Source: Asticcacaulis machinosus
GTDB taxonomy: Bacteria > Pseudomonadota > Alphaproteobacteria > Caulobacterales > Caulobacteraceae
Length of the DNA stretch: 64,000 nucleotides
Assembly: GCF_028550435.1 (NCBI RefSeq)
Contig: NZ_JAQQKV010000005.1
Location: 1 to 64,000 of the forward strand
Reading direction: 5' to 3'
The position numbers and the translations under genes were made by a program. Below, one piece after another: positions 27,583-35,584 of this stretch. The notes below the pieces were generated by a model. It was not told the DNA's origin. It saw only the letters and a program-made list of their open reading frames with translations, and searched no databases. The first letter of the stretch is position 1. Every line of letters starts with the position of its first letter.

Positions 27583-27594
27583 ATGTATAGACAT
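27583..27594. promoter_or_regulatory. HutC-type operator, hutF-proximal
   Basis: ATGTATAGACAT also matches the 12-base consensus at 11 positions. It begins exactly 20 bases from the neighbouring site, about two helical turns, so two repressor dimers could bind the same face and shut off both divergent operons. Confidence 0.65.
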
Positions 27595-27665
27595 ATCTGT
27601 TGGCAAGCGTCATTGTGCAGGTGCGCAAACTTTTTTGAACGTCACTGAAAACCACTCAGGAAAAT

Positions 27666-29027
27666 ATGATGACCCGTTCACATCTGTGGTTTGAACAGGC
27701 CCGGCTCACCGAAGGCTGGGCGCACAAAGTCCGGCTAACGATCGACGGCGGGCGCATCAGTGCGATCACCACCGGCACTATGCCCGAATCCACGGATGAG
27801 CGCCATGCCATAGGCTTAGCCGGCATGCCCAACCTGCACAGCCATGCCTTTCAGCGGGTGATCGCCGGCCTGACCGAACGGCGTGGCCCCGATACCGATT
27901 CCTTCTGGAGCTGGCGCGACCAGATGTACCGCCTTCAGGGCCGTATCGGGCCGGATGAACTGCAAGCCATCGCCGCCCTGGCCTATATGGAAATGCTGGA
28001 GGCAGGCTTTACGCGCGTCGGTGAGTTCCACTACCTGCACCACGATCAAAACGGTCATGCCTTTGCCGATCCGGCCCAGATGTCGGCGATGATCTGCGCA
28101 GCCGCAGATCAGACCGGCATGGGCCTGACCCTGCTGCCGGTTTTTTATGCCCATTCTGGCTTTGGCGGACAGGTTCCGACGACAGGACAGGCACGTTTCA
28201 TCCACGATATCAGCGGGTTTGCACGATTACTTGAGGGTGCGCGTCGGCACGCCGCACATCTGCCGGATGCCGTGATCGGCATCGCACCTCACTCCCTGCG
28301 GGCGGTGACGGGTGACGAACTGACGGCCCTTATCCCTTTGGCCGAAGGTGCGCCGATTCACATTCATATCGCCGAGCAGATACGCGAAGTCGACGACTGC
28401 GTGGCCCATAGCGGCCAGCGTCCAGTAGAATGGCTGCTTAATCATGTAACTGTCGATGCCCAGTGGTGTCTGGTGCATGCCACCCATATGACCGAAGATG
28501 AAACCCTGCGGCTGGCCAGATCGAAGGCTGTGGCAGGCCTGTGCCCTATCACCGAGGCCAATCTGGGCGACGGTATTTTCTCGGCGGCAGATTATCTCAG
28601 TCATGGCGGCCGGTTCGGGATTGGCTCGGATTCCAACGTCCAGATCAGCATGGCCGAAGAACTGAGGATGCTGGAATATCCGCAGCGCCTGCATCACCGC
28701 GCCCGTAATGTATTGGCGGCCGCTGGCGGATCGACAGGTGAACGGCTGTTTTCCGGCGCTCTCACCGGCGGGTCTCAGGCTTTGGGCGTATCCGCAGGTA
28801 TTGCCGTCGGCCACAGCGCGGATATAGTCAGTCTGAACTCACATCATCCATCACTTGTGGCCAAGGGGGGCGCGGACGTGATCGACAGCCTGATCTTTGC
28901 GACCTCCACCGGCGCCATAGATTGCGTCTGGCGGCAGGGGCGCAAATGGGTCAGCGGTGGACGGCACGCGGCACGTGATATAATCACAGGCGACTATGCC
29001 CGCCTGATGAAAAGGCTGCTGTCATGA
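27666..29027 (+). CDS. hutF: Formimidoylglutamate deiminase
   Basis: A 453-residue amidohydrolase of the HutF type. GMPNLHSHAFQRVIAG holds the metal-binding HxH, HIHIAEQIREVDDC a further ligand and substrate contacts, and GIGSDSNVQIS the conserved Asp. It converts N-formimidoylglutamate to N-formylglutamate plus ammonia, which HutG then cleaves. AGGA lies just upstream; the ATG at 27669 is an equal alternative. It overlaps hutC by ATGA. Confidence 0.95.
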   Translation: MMTRSHLWFEQARLTEGWAHKVRLTIDGGRISAITTGTMPESTDERHAIGLAGMPNLHSHAFQRVIAGLTERRGPDTDSFWSWRDQMYRLQGRIGPDELQAIAALAYMEMLEAGFTRVGEFHYLHHDQNGHAFADPAQMSAMICAAADQTGMGLTLLPVFYAHSGFGGQVPTTGQARFIHDISGFARLLEGARRHAAHLPDAVIGIAPHSLRAVTGDELTALIPLAEGAPIHIHIAEQIREVDDCVAHSGQRPVEWLLNHVTVDAQWCLVHATHMTEDETLRLARSKAVAGLCPITEANLGDGIFSAADYLSHGGRFGIGSDSNVQISMAEELRMLEYPQRLHHRARNVLAAAGGSTGERLFSGALTGGSQALGVSAGIAVGHSADIVSLNSHHPSLVAKGGADVIDSLIFATSTGAIDCVWRQGRKWVSGGRHAARDIITGDYARLMKRLLS

Positions 29028-29734
29028 CCAGCCCGTCCATGCCCCTGCACATCAGGATACGGCGCGATCTGGAGAATCAGATTCGTTCGGGTGTGCTGAC
29101 ACCTGGCTCAAAGATCGCTTATGAGCACGAACTGATGATCACCTATGATTGCTCACGCATGACGGTCAATAAGGCCATGAGCGCCCTGTCAGCAGCCGGT
29201 CTGATCGAACGGCGCAAGCGGGCGGGCACCTTTGTCAAACTACCGCGGCTGGATTCAACCGTCATCGACATTCCCGACATTCAGATCGACATTACCGCCC
29301 GTGGCGAAGCCTATGGTTTTCAACTGATTGACCGGCGCGTCCGCACCGCCGTGACGCTCAAGGAACGCGAACTGGCCGGCGAGGATGGTCGGGTCTTAAG
29401 CCTGACCGGTCTGCATCTGGCGTCAGGCAAGCCACTGGCGGTCGAAGAACGTCTGATCAATCTGGTGGCCGTGCCGGAAGCTGAAACGGTCGATTTCAGC
29501 CACCTGTCGCCCGGTCACTGGCTGCTGGAAGCCGTACCGTGGACGCAGGTCGAAAATGAAATCAGCGCCACCGATGCCGACATCGAACTGACACGGCGGC
29601 TGGGGATTGAAAAAGGCTTAGCCTGTCTGGTGCTCGACCGCCGCACATGGCGCGGAACGGAACGGATCACGACGGTGCGCCAGACCTATGACGGCACCCG
29701 CTACCGCCTGATTGCACGGTTTGATCAAGCCTGA
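29024..29734 (+). CDS. hutC: Histidine utilisation repressor (HutC paralogue 2)
   Basis: A 236-residue GntR/HutC regulator. The winged helix has RMTVNKAMSALSAAGLIERR and the UTRA domain GHWLLEAVPWTQVENEIS. It is co-transcribed with hutF and lies in the hut cluster, so this is the expected urocanate-responsive repressor. It is closely similar to the paralogue at 15509-16240; the two recognition helices differ by few residues, so they may bind overlapping sites. Confidence 0.93.
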   Translation: MTSPSMPLHIRIRRDLENQIRSGVLTPGSKIAYEHELMITYDCSRMTVNKAMSALSAAGLIERRKRAGTFVKLPRLDSTVIDIPDIQIDITARGEAYGFQLIDRRVRTAVTLKERELAGEDGRVLSLTGLHLASGKPLAVEERLINLVAVPEAETVDFSHLSPGHWLLEAVPWTQVENEISATDADIELTRRLGIEKGLACLVLDRRTWRGTERITTVRQTYDGTRYRLIARFDQA

Positions 29735-29822
29735 ATTGAGCCCGTAAAGCCAAAAAATGCACGACACGGGATCAGGCCAAAGCGGACGCCGATAACGTTT
29801 CAGCAAGCTATAAAGAGTCTAT

Positions 29823-29922
29823 ACGGATCGGCTGGTTGGCGTCAGCGGAGTATGCACGCAATTTTAACCCGCGCCGTGCACCGGCGCTCCCAACAGTATC
29901 CAAAACGCAAAAAACAACCGCC
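29823..29922 (+). repeat. Remnant of an IS3-family orfB 3' end
   Basis: About 100 bases closely match the 3' end of the complete IS3 orfB in this window (32363-32504), including the coding stretch for [17 protein letters not shown], but about 40 internal bases are missing and the frame is broken. It is a scar of an earlier, related insertion. Confidence 0.8.
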
Positions 29923-30323
29923 CGCTCGACGAGTTTGTCGGTGTGTTTCACGGACGCACAAAAGCCTCCACAAGGAGTCTATAATCTGTTGATTTAGTTG
30001 CGATAAGTGTGATTTCGGGATCGCGATTTGGGTCGCTTTACTCCCCGACCCAGCCACTGATCGGCGGGCTTACGCGCGCCTGCGACTGCGGTTGAACTGA
30101 CGTTTCTCGTCCGTTCAGTATGAGCCCATAACCAAACCAACATGACCAAACTAAAGTGGCGCCCCTTCGGGCGCCTTTTTAGTTTGGTTGCGGGGGTGCG
30201 CAACCGCCAGCGTTTCATACACATAGCATGGGGTATTGAAAGGCTGATTGAGCAAAAAAAAAGGCCAGAATCACAAGGACTTAGATTCTTCAGCCATTTC
30301 AAATCCCTAGGGTGTGATTTGAA
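29923..30323. other. Non-coding stretch, possible transfer origin
   Basis: No convincing gene. It contains an imperfect inverted repeat TGAACTGACG-5-CGTCCGTTCA (30093-30117) and, at 30145-30188, a larger hairpin: 11-base outer arms (30145-30155 with 30178-30188) and seven-base inner arms (30158-30164 with 30169-30175) followed by U5. The position directly before a mobC-like gene suits an oriT region or a terminator. Confidence 0.4.
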
Positions 30324-30767
30324 ATGGAGACTCCAAAACCAAGCGCGGCCTTCGAGCAGGCCGCCAGTTCAATTCCTGCTTCGGGAATTGAACCCAAGCG
30401 CCGTAAATCTATCGTCATAGCCTTCCGCGTCACGGCTGAAGAGTATCAAGAGATAAGCCATGATGCGGGCGGCGACGATAACATCAGCGCCTATTGCCGC
30501 TCAAAGGTGCTGAAAAAGCCGACCCAGCGCAAGCGGGTCAAGGTTCCGGCAAAAGACCAGATCGCACTAAGCCAGATCGCCGCGCGACGCGGCAGGGATG
30601 GGATAGCCACGAACCTTGCTTCGCTGGCGCGGGCATTCGAGTCCGGCTCCCCACCACCGGATGAACATATCGCGGCGGTTCTGAAAGAAGCCCGCGACAA
30701 TGACAGAATTATCCGCCACCTGCTGATGCGGGCCTTGGGTATCTATAAGCTGGTGGGGCCGGAATAA
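30324..30767 (+). CDS. MobC-like mobilisation accessory protein
   Basis: A 147-residue basic protein. KSIVIAFRVTAEEYQEISHDA resembles the ribbon-helix-helix N-terminus of MobC-type relaxosome proteins, followed by a basic helical region (KPTQRKRVKVPAKDQIALSQ). Such proteins bind oriT and help a relaxase nick DNA. Its stop overlaps (TAATG) the start of a relaxase-like gene, the usual mobC-relaxase arrangement. The ribosome site is weak. Confidence 0.65.
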   Translation: METPKPSAAFEQAASSIPASGIEPKRRKSIVIAFRVTAEEYQEISHDAGGDDNISAYCRSKVLKKPTQRKRVKVPAKDQIALSQIAARRGRDGIATNLASLARAFESGSPPPDEHIAAVLKEARDNDRIIRHLLMRALGIYKLVGPE

Positions 30768-31051
30768 TGATCCTGAAAGCTTCCCAACGTGGTGGAGGCC
30801 GTGCATTGGGCCTTCACCTCAATAGCTCTGAGAACGAGCACATTACCGTCCACGAAATCAGGGGCTTTCTCTCCGGCAATATCGTCGATGCCTTGCGCGA
30901 AGCTGAAGCCATAGCGAAGGGAACGCGCTGCAAGCAGCCGTTATTTTCGCTCTCGCTTAGTCCGCCGGAACGCGAAAGCGTGGCGACGGAAATATTCGAA
31001 AAGGCGCTGGCCGAGATCGAAAAACGGGTCGGGCTGGAAGGCCAAGGCTGA
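30767..31051 (+). pseudogene. Relaxase N-terminus, truncated
   Basis: Ninety-four residues (MILKASQRGGGRALGLHLNS, then SLSPPERESVATEIFEKAL) match the beginning of MobA/VirD2-like relaxases of integrative and plasmid elements. The frame stops right after GLEGQG, before the HxH/HUH metal-binding and downstream helicase-type regions that such proteins need. No continuation was seen in other frames, so it looks like a decayed fragment. Confidence 0.65.
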
Positions 31052-31060
31052 GGAAGTCAA

Positions 31061-31408
31061 ATGGACGTGCAAAAAATTGAAGATTTGCTCAGGCACGGAA
31101 TACTAGGCGTTTATGATCAGGCCCAAGTGACTGAGATATTTGCCATCCCCCAAAAGGGTTCCCCACCGCTCAATGTATTGACCCTCATTGTCGCTGAAAA
31201 CAGACGTGGGGCCGCACTTGAACCTCCGAGAATTCTCGGCGGCCGCATTAAAATCGCAGATTTGAGACGACGTTGCCCCCGGGATTTAATCCAGTTTAAA
31301 GTTAGCTCTGGCCTTAAAAGAGGACCAGAGAATGAAGCGAAACCGATTTACAGAAGAGCAAATCATCTCGATTTTGAAGGAGCACGAGGCCGGTGTTCCG
31401 GTGTCTGA
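31061..31408 (+). pseudogene. Small hypothetical gene interrupted by the IS3 element
   Basis: A good ribosome site (GAGGAA, five bases upstream) precedes an ATG starting MDVQKIEDLLRHGILGVYDQ. About 67 residues precede the IS boundary near 31262; the rest of the open frame is IS sequence. No family is recognised. It lies in the mobilisation remnant and was probably cut by the IS insertion. Confidence 0.5.
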
Positions 31409-31598
31409 CCTGTGCCTTAAGCACGGGGTCAGTGACGCCAGCATCTACAAGTGGAAGGCGAGGTACGGCGGCATGGAAGTGTCTGAGGCCAAGCGGCTGA
31501 AGTCGCTGGAAGATGAGAACGCCAAGCTCAAGCGGATGCTGGCCGACGCCATGCTCGACAATGTCGCATTGAAAGACCTGCTTGGAAAAAAATGGTAG
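31332..31598 (+). CDS. IS3-family transposase OrfA
   Basis: An 88-residue OrfA with the helix-turn-helix VSDLCLKHGVSDASIYKWKA and a leucine-zipper-like region (LKSLEDENAKLKRMLAD). The ending LKDLLGKKW at an A7 run is where -1 frameshifting makes the OrfAB fusion in this family. GAGGA is seven bases before the ATG. Confidence 0.92.
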   Translation: MKRNRFTEEQIISILKEHEAGVPVSDLCLKHGVSDASIYKWKARYGGMEVSEAKRLKSLEDENAKLKRMLADAMLDNVALKDLLGKKW

Positions 31599-32526
31599 CG
31601 CCCGCCGCTCAGCGGGAAGCTGTTGCTTATCTCGAAGCTGCCTACGAGATGAGCGAGCGACGGGCGTGTCAGGTCATTTCATGTTGTAGGATGACGATCC
31701 GTTACGCCTCCAGGCGTGGCGACGATGCGGTTTTGCGCGAACGCATGCGGTCTATGGCGGTTGAGCGCCGTCGCTTTGGGTATCGTCGCCTGCATGTCCT
31801 GTTGCGACGGGAAGGCTTCGTCGTGAACCACAAACGCCTTTTCCGCTTATACCGGGAGGAGAAGCTCACTGTGAGACGCCGCGGCGGCCGTAAGCGTGCA
31901 TGGGCACGCGCTCGCCCATGCTGCTGCCCATGGCGCCGAACGAGCGCTGGTCGCTGGACTTCGTGTCTGATCAGCTCACGGATGGCCGCCGTTTGCGCAT
32001 CTTGTGTGTCGTCGATGATTGTTCCAGGGAATGCCTGACGCTCACCGTCGATACCTCGCTGTCAGGCGGCCGCGTCGCGCGCGAACTCGACCGGATTATA
32101 GCTGAACGTGGTCGACCAAAGATGATCGTCAGCGATAACGGAACGGAGTTCACCAGCAACGCCATCCTGTCCTGGGCGGATTCCAGCCGGGTGGGATGGC
32201 ACTACATCGCACCGGGCAAGCCGAACCAGAACGCCTTCGTGGAAAGCTTCAACGGGCGTCTGAGGGATGAGCTGCTCAACGAAACGCTCTTCACGTCTTT
32301 GGCTCATGCCAGAGCCGTGCTCCAGACGTGGCGGACTGACTACAATACCCTGAGACCACATTCGCGGATCGGCTGGTTGACGCCGGTCGAGTATGCCCGC
32401 AATTTTAACCCGCGTCGTAGTGACCTGGCGCTGCGCTCATCGCAAAGCTCCGCGCCGGTCACCGACGCTCCCACCAGTATCCAAAACGGAAAAACCAACC
32501 GCCAGAGCGAACTCAAGATTGGATAA
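31592..32526 (+). pseudogene. IS3-family transposase OrfB, frameshifted
   Basis: The N-terminal half (31592 to about 31899) encodes the HTH_21-type region (RRFGYRRLHVLLRREGFVVN). The integrase core continues in another frame from about 31900, with DDE residues in [17 protein letters not shown] and [15 protein letters not shown] one-base deletion near 31899 in the stretch encoding RRGGRKRA explains the break. Unless it is a read error, this copy is likely inactive by itself. Confidence 0.85.
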
Positions 32527-32549
32527 CATCAAGGGGCAACGTCGCTATG

Positions 32550-32716
32550 TGAGGCTTTCTAACATGAAACGTAAGTGACGTGACTACGGCATACATAATC
32601 GGGTCAACAGAGTTGCGGTACGTGCGACGTATCTAACTAATGGGTATAGCCGCAGGCGGTGCCTTCACTCTGTCCAGTGAACGTCTGCACCCAAAGTCAA
32701 ATACTCCATGGTTCCA
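32550..32716. other. Short gap right of the IS3 element
   Basis: No gene, terminator or repeat is evident between the IS end and the stop of the lectin-domain gene. Confidence 0.5.
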
Positions 32717-33910
32717 CTATTTTACCATCAACGTACCTGCAGTATCCCCGGAAAAGAATGACCACTCTTTAGGCAGGATATTGGTCGCTGCGGCATGTTC
32801 AGCCTTGATGCCGGGGGCGGCCAGACCGTTGACGAAGCGTACGGTCAAAACGCCTGCACCGCCGACAACCAGGGTACCGCCTTCTCCGCCCGTTATACGG
32901 CCTTTGGCATCGACCGAGATCGTCCGCCCACCGGAGCCGGTGAGGTTATAGGCTGAATAGCCCCCTACCATCGACACGGTTGTGACCTTACCGTCAGCCC
33001 CAGATAATTGTTTAGCCAGAGCCTCACCCAGTGAGAACGACCCCGATTCTGCGGCAATGGCCGGATAGAACTTCTGATTGTCAGTACCCGTACAATCCCA
33101 GGCGATCACATCCGTGCCGTTGCGGGTCAGGAAGGCAAAGATATCTGCGCAGACATCCACCCGGTTGCGCAGGGTTCCCTCCCCTGTCAGGGTCCAGTCC
33201 TGCTCAGGGACATTGGCGCACGCCTTGACCACTAGAGGCTCGCCCTTGACCGATGACGCCAGACATTTATCACCCTGCACGATCTGGCCACTGGCACCGC
33301 TGCGGAAGCGGAAGTCCTGAGCCGGTCTACGCTCACATACATCGATCGTCACGGTGGAACGCCCGGTGACATTCAGACAACGCCCCTGCACATAATAGGT
33401 GGCCAGGACAGGCTGGCCGTTGATTGGGGGAATAGCCGCCACAACCTGCTGAGGGGCCGGTGCGGTAACCTTGACGTTGGTCGCAAAGAATTTCTGGTTA
33501 TCAGTGGCGGTGCAATCCCAGGCGATTACCGCCGTACCGGCATCCTTGCGGAAATTGAGGATGTCCGCACAAAGACCGCTATCGCTGCGCAGGGTGGCGT
33601 CTTCCGCAAAGCTCCATTTCTGGTCATCGCCTTCGCCGCACGCCTTGGCTACCAGCGGCTGGCCGCGCGTCGCTGCCGACAGGCACTGATCGCCCTGATG
33701 CAAACGGCCTGTGGCATCATCGTAGCGGAGAAGTTGTGTCCCCTGCGCGTTACATTTATTGATGATCAACGATCCGTCGGCGCGGGTCTCAAGGCACTGA
33801 CCGTCGGCGAATTTACTACCGATCGACATTTGCGGCGTTGCGGCATGAGCGGGCGTAACCGACATAAACGCTGCGGCCAGAAACCCAAGACCCGTTATAA
33901 AGATTTTCAT
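32717..33910 (-). CDS. Secreted protein with two ricin-B-type lectin domains and an unassigned C-terminal domain
   Basis: A 397-residue protein with a signal peptide (cleavage near AHAA). Two ricin-B (beta-trefoil) lectin units span roughly residues 27-145 and 165-285, each with paired cysteines and QxW/QxF-type repeats (DDQKWSF, DNQKFFA, EQDWTL, DNQKFYP). The last 105 residues form a glycine-rich, beta-type region of unknown family. Lectin domains usually bind galactose or arabinose side chains, so it may dock arabinan on the cell surface. It is the last gene of the TonB/GH43/regulator/GH51 operon, 63 bases after the secreted GH51. No catalytic motif is visible. Confidence 0.8.
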   Translation of the reverse strand: MKIFITGLGFLAAAFMSVTPAHAATPQMSIGSKFADGQCLETRADGSLIINKCNAQGTQLLRYDDATGRLHQGDQCLSAATRGQPLVAKACGEGDDQKWSFAEDATLRSDSGLCADILNFRKDAGTAVIAWDCTATDNQKFFATNVKVTAPAPQQVVAAIPPINGQPVLATYYVQGRCLNVTGRSTVTIDVCERRPAQDFRFRSGASGQIVQGDKCLASSVKGEPLVVKACANVPEQDWTLTGEGTLRNRVDVCADIFAFLTRNGTDVIAWDCTGTDNQKFYPAIAAESGSFSLGEALAKQLSGADGKVTTVSMVGGYSAYNLTGSGGRTISVDAKGRITGGEGGTLVVGGAGVLTVRFVNGLAAPGIKAEHAAATNILPKEWSFFSGDTAGTLMVK

Positions 33911-33973
33911 GATATTGTTCCCGGTATGAGCGGCGCCCCATGAGGCACCGCTTCTTTTTATTGAGTTTGCGTT

Positions 33974-35554
33974 TTAACGAAGTTCAACCACGGTCACCGA
34001 TTTCGGCGCCAGTTTCAGCACCAACCCGGAGCCCGACGCCTTGGCTTCATATGACTTCAGGGTTACCGTATTGGGCTTATCGAAGGTGTTGTGGGCATCG
34101 ATCCGGTCGCCCGTCAGCACCCGGCCAAACGCGGATTTGGCCTTAAAGCCCATCGTCGACGTATTGACTTCAGCCGGACGGTTAGGATCGAGGTTAACCA
34201 CCGCCAGCCAGATCTTTCCGTCCTTACCCTTGGCCGCAGATACATCAACGGCGGGCAGGGAAATGTCGCCAACCGTATATTTAGCCGAATTGAGCGTCAC
34301 CGGAATGTGGGTCGCCCCCATGAACGGCTTATAGAGATCAAAGACGTGGTAAGTCGGCGTCAGGATCATCTTTTCTTTGTCGGTCAGGATGACCGACTGA
34401 AGCACATTCACGGTCTGGGCCAGATTGGCCATCTTCACCCGGTCGGTATATTTATGGAAGATGTTGAAATGCAGGGCCGCCACCAGACCATCGCGCAGTG
34501 AGTTCTGCTGATAGAGGAAGCCCGGATTTTTCAGATCATCAGTCTTATACCAGGTGCCCCATTCATCGACATAGAGCGCCACTTTTTTCTCCGGATCGTA
34601 CTTATCCATAATGGCCGAATGTTTCTGAACCAGTTCCTCCATATAGAAGGCTTCTTTCAAAACCACAGCCCAGCCCGCCTCATCAAAGCCGGTTGACGGA
34701 CGCGACGGCGGCCAGTTCAGTCCCGCCGAGGTGTAGTAATGCAGAGACAAGGCATGGGTGTTGTGATTCTTCATCTTCATGGACACTTCGGTCCAGTTGA
34801 AGTCAGCCACATTGGCCCCCGACATGACCTTGACCATGCGGGTTTCCGGCGTTTTCTGATCCGGGTGATAATTGTCTGAGAAGGTGGCGAACTGCTTGAA
34901 CAGATTGGCTGAATGTTCCGGCGTCATATCTCCGCCACAGCCCCAGGTCTCATTACCAACGCCGAAATATTCGACCCTCCACGGTTTATCGCGACCATTC
35001 TGGCGACGCAGTTTGGCCATCTGGGAATTGTCGCTGGCCGTCATATATTCCAGCCACTGGGACATCTCTTTCGGGGTGCCAGTGCCGACATTGCCGGCGA
35101 TATAGATCTTACTGCCGATCTGTTCGGCAAAATCCATGAACTCGTGGGTGCCAAAGGCGTTAGATTCCTCAACTCCGCCCCAGATGGTATTGATGGTCAC
35201 CGGGCGCTTATCGCGCGGGCCGATGCCGTCCATCCAATGATAGCGGTCGGCAAAACACCCGCCTGGCCAACGGATCACCGGCACGTTCAGATGCTTGAGA
35301 GCGGCGACGACATCATTGCGGATACCGCGCGTATTGGGGATTTTGGAATCTTCGCCGACCCATACGCCTTCATAGACCATGCGCCCCAGATGTTCGGCAA
35401 AATGACCATAGATTTCCGGCGGAATTACCTTGCCAGAATTGGCGGTATCGATCGTCAGATCAGCCTTGACCGCCGTTTGCCCCAGCGCAGGGGCGGCCAT
35501 AAGTGTTGCGGCAAGCGCCACCCCTGTCATCAGGGTTTTCAGTCCGGTTAGCAT
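33974..35554 (-). CDS. Secreted alpha-L-arabinofuranosidase, GH51
   Basis: A 526-residue GH51 enzyme with a signal peptide (cleavage near PALGQ), so periplasmic or exported. The acid/base is Glu202 in GVGNETWGCGG and the nucleophile Glu331 in YVDEWGTWY. It removes terminal arabinofuranose from arabinan or arabinoxylan. GAGGAA is six bases before the ATG. It follows the regulator gene by 30 bases. A second GH51 without signal peptide lies at 40596-42110, so the locus covers both compartments. Confidence 0.93.
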   Translation of the reverse strand: MLTGLKTLMTGVALAATLMAAPALGQTAVKADLTIDTANSGKVIPPEIYGHFAEHLGRMVYEGVWVGEDSKIPNTRGIRNDVVAALKHLNVPVIRWPGGCFADRYHWMDGIGPRDKRPVTINTIWGGVEESNAFGTHEFMDFAEQIGSKIYIAGNVGTGTPKEMSQWLEYMTASDNSQMAKLRRQNGRDKPWRVEYFGVGNETWGCGGDMTPEHSANLFKQFATFSDNYHPDQKTPETRMVKVMSGANVADFNWTEVSMKMKNHNTHALSLHYYTSAGLNWPPSRPSTGFDEAGWAVVLKEAFYMEELVQKHSAIMDKYDPEKKVALYVDEWGTWYKTDDLKNPGFLYQQNSLRDGLVAALHFNIFHKYTDRVKMANLAQTVNVLQSVILTDKEKMILTPTYHVFDLYKPFMGATHIPVTLNSAKYTVGDISLPAVDVSAAKGKDGKIWLAVVNLDPNRPAEVNTSTMGFKAKSAFGRVLTGDRIDAHNTFDKPNTVTLKSYEAKASGSGLVLKLAPKSVTVVELR

Positions 35555-35584
35555 TATGGGTTCCTCTTCATTTAACTCTGCGTC

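Larger units (their letters stand above)
31262..32549 (+). mobile_element. IS3-family insertion sequence (IS407-like)
   Basis: About 1.29 kb. Terminal inverted repeats share CGACGTTGCCCC (31268-31279, inverted at 32533-32544). It holds orfA, and orfB in the usual -1 frame with an A7 slippery run at the junction (31586-31592). Exact ends and target duplication could not be fixed by eye. Confidence 0.85.

Noticed and set aside
29811-29830. GAGTCTATACGG as another HutC-type site
   Set aside because: It matches only part of the consensus, lies downstream of hutC and precedes no gene of the pathway.
30142-30420. A 92-codon frame across the hairpin region before mobC
   Set aside because: It runs through a long inverted repeat and the mobC start in another frame, so it is unlikely to be a gene.
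32640-32951. A 103-codon plus-strand frame at the right edge of the IS3 island
   Set aside because: Most of it overlaps the lectin gene in antisense, and the short free part has no ribosome site or similarity.
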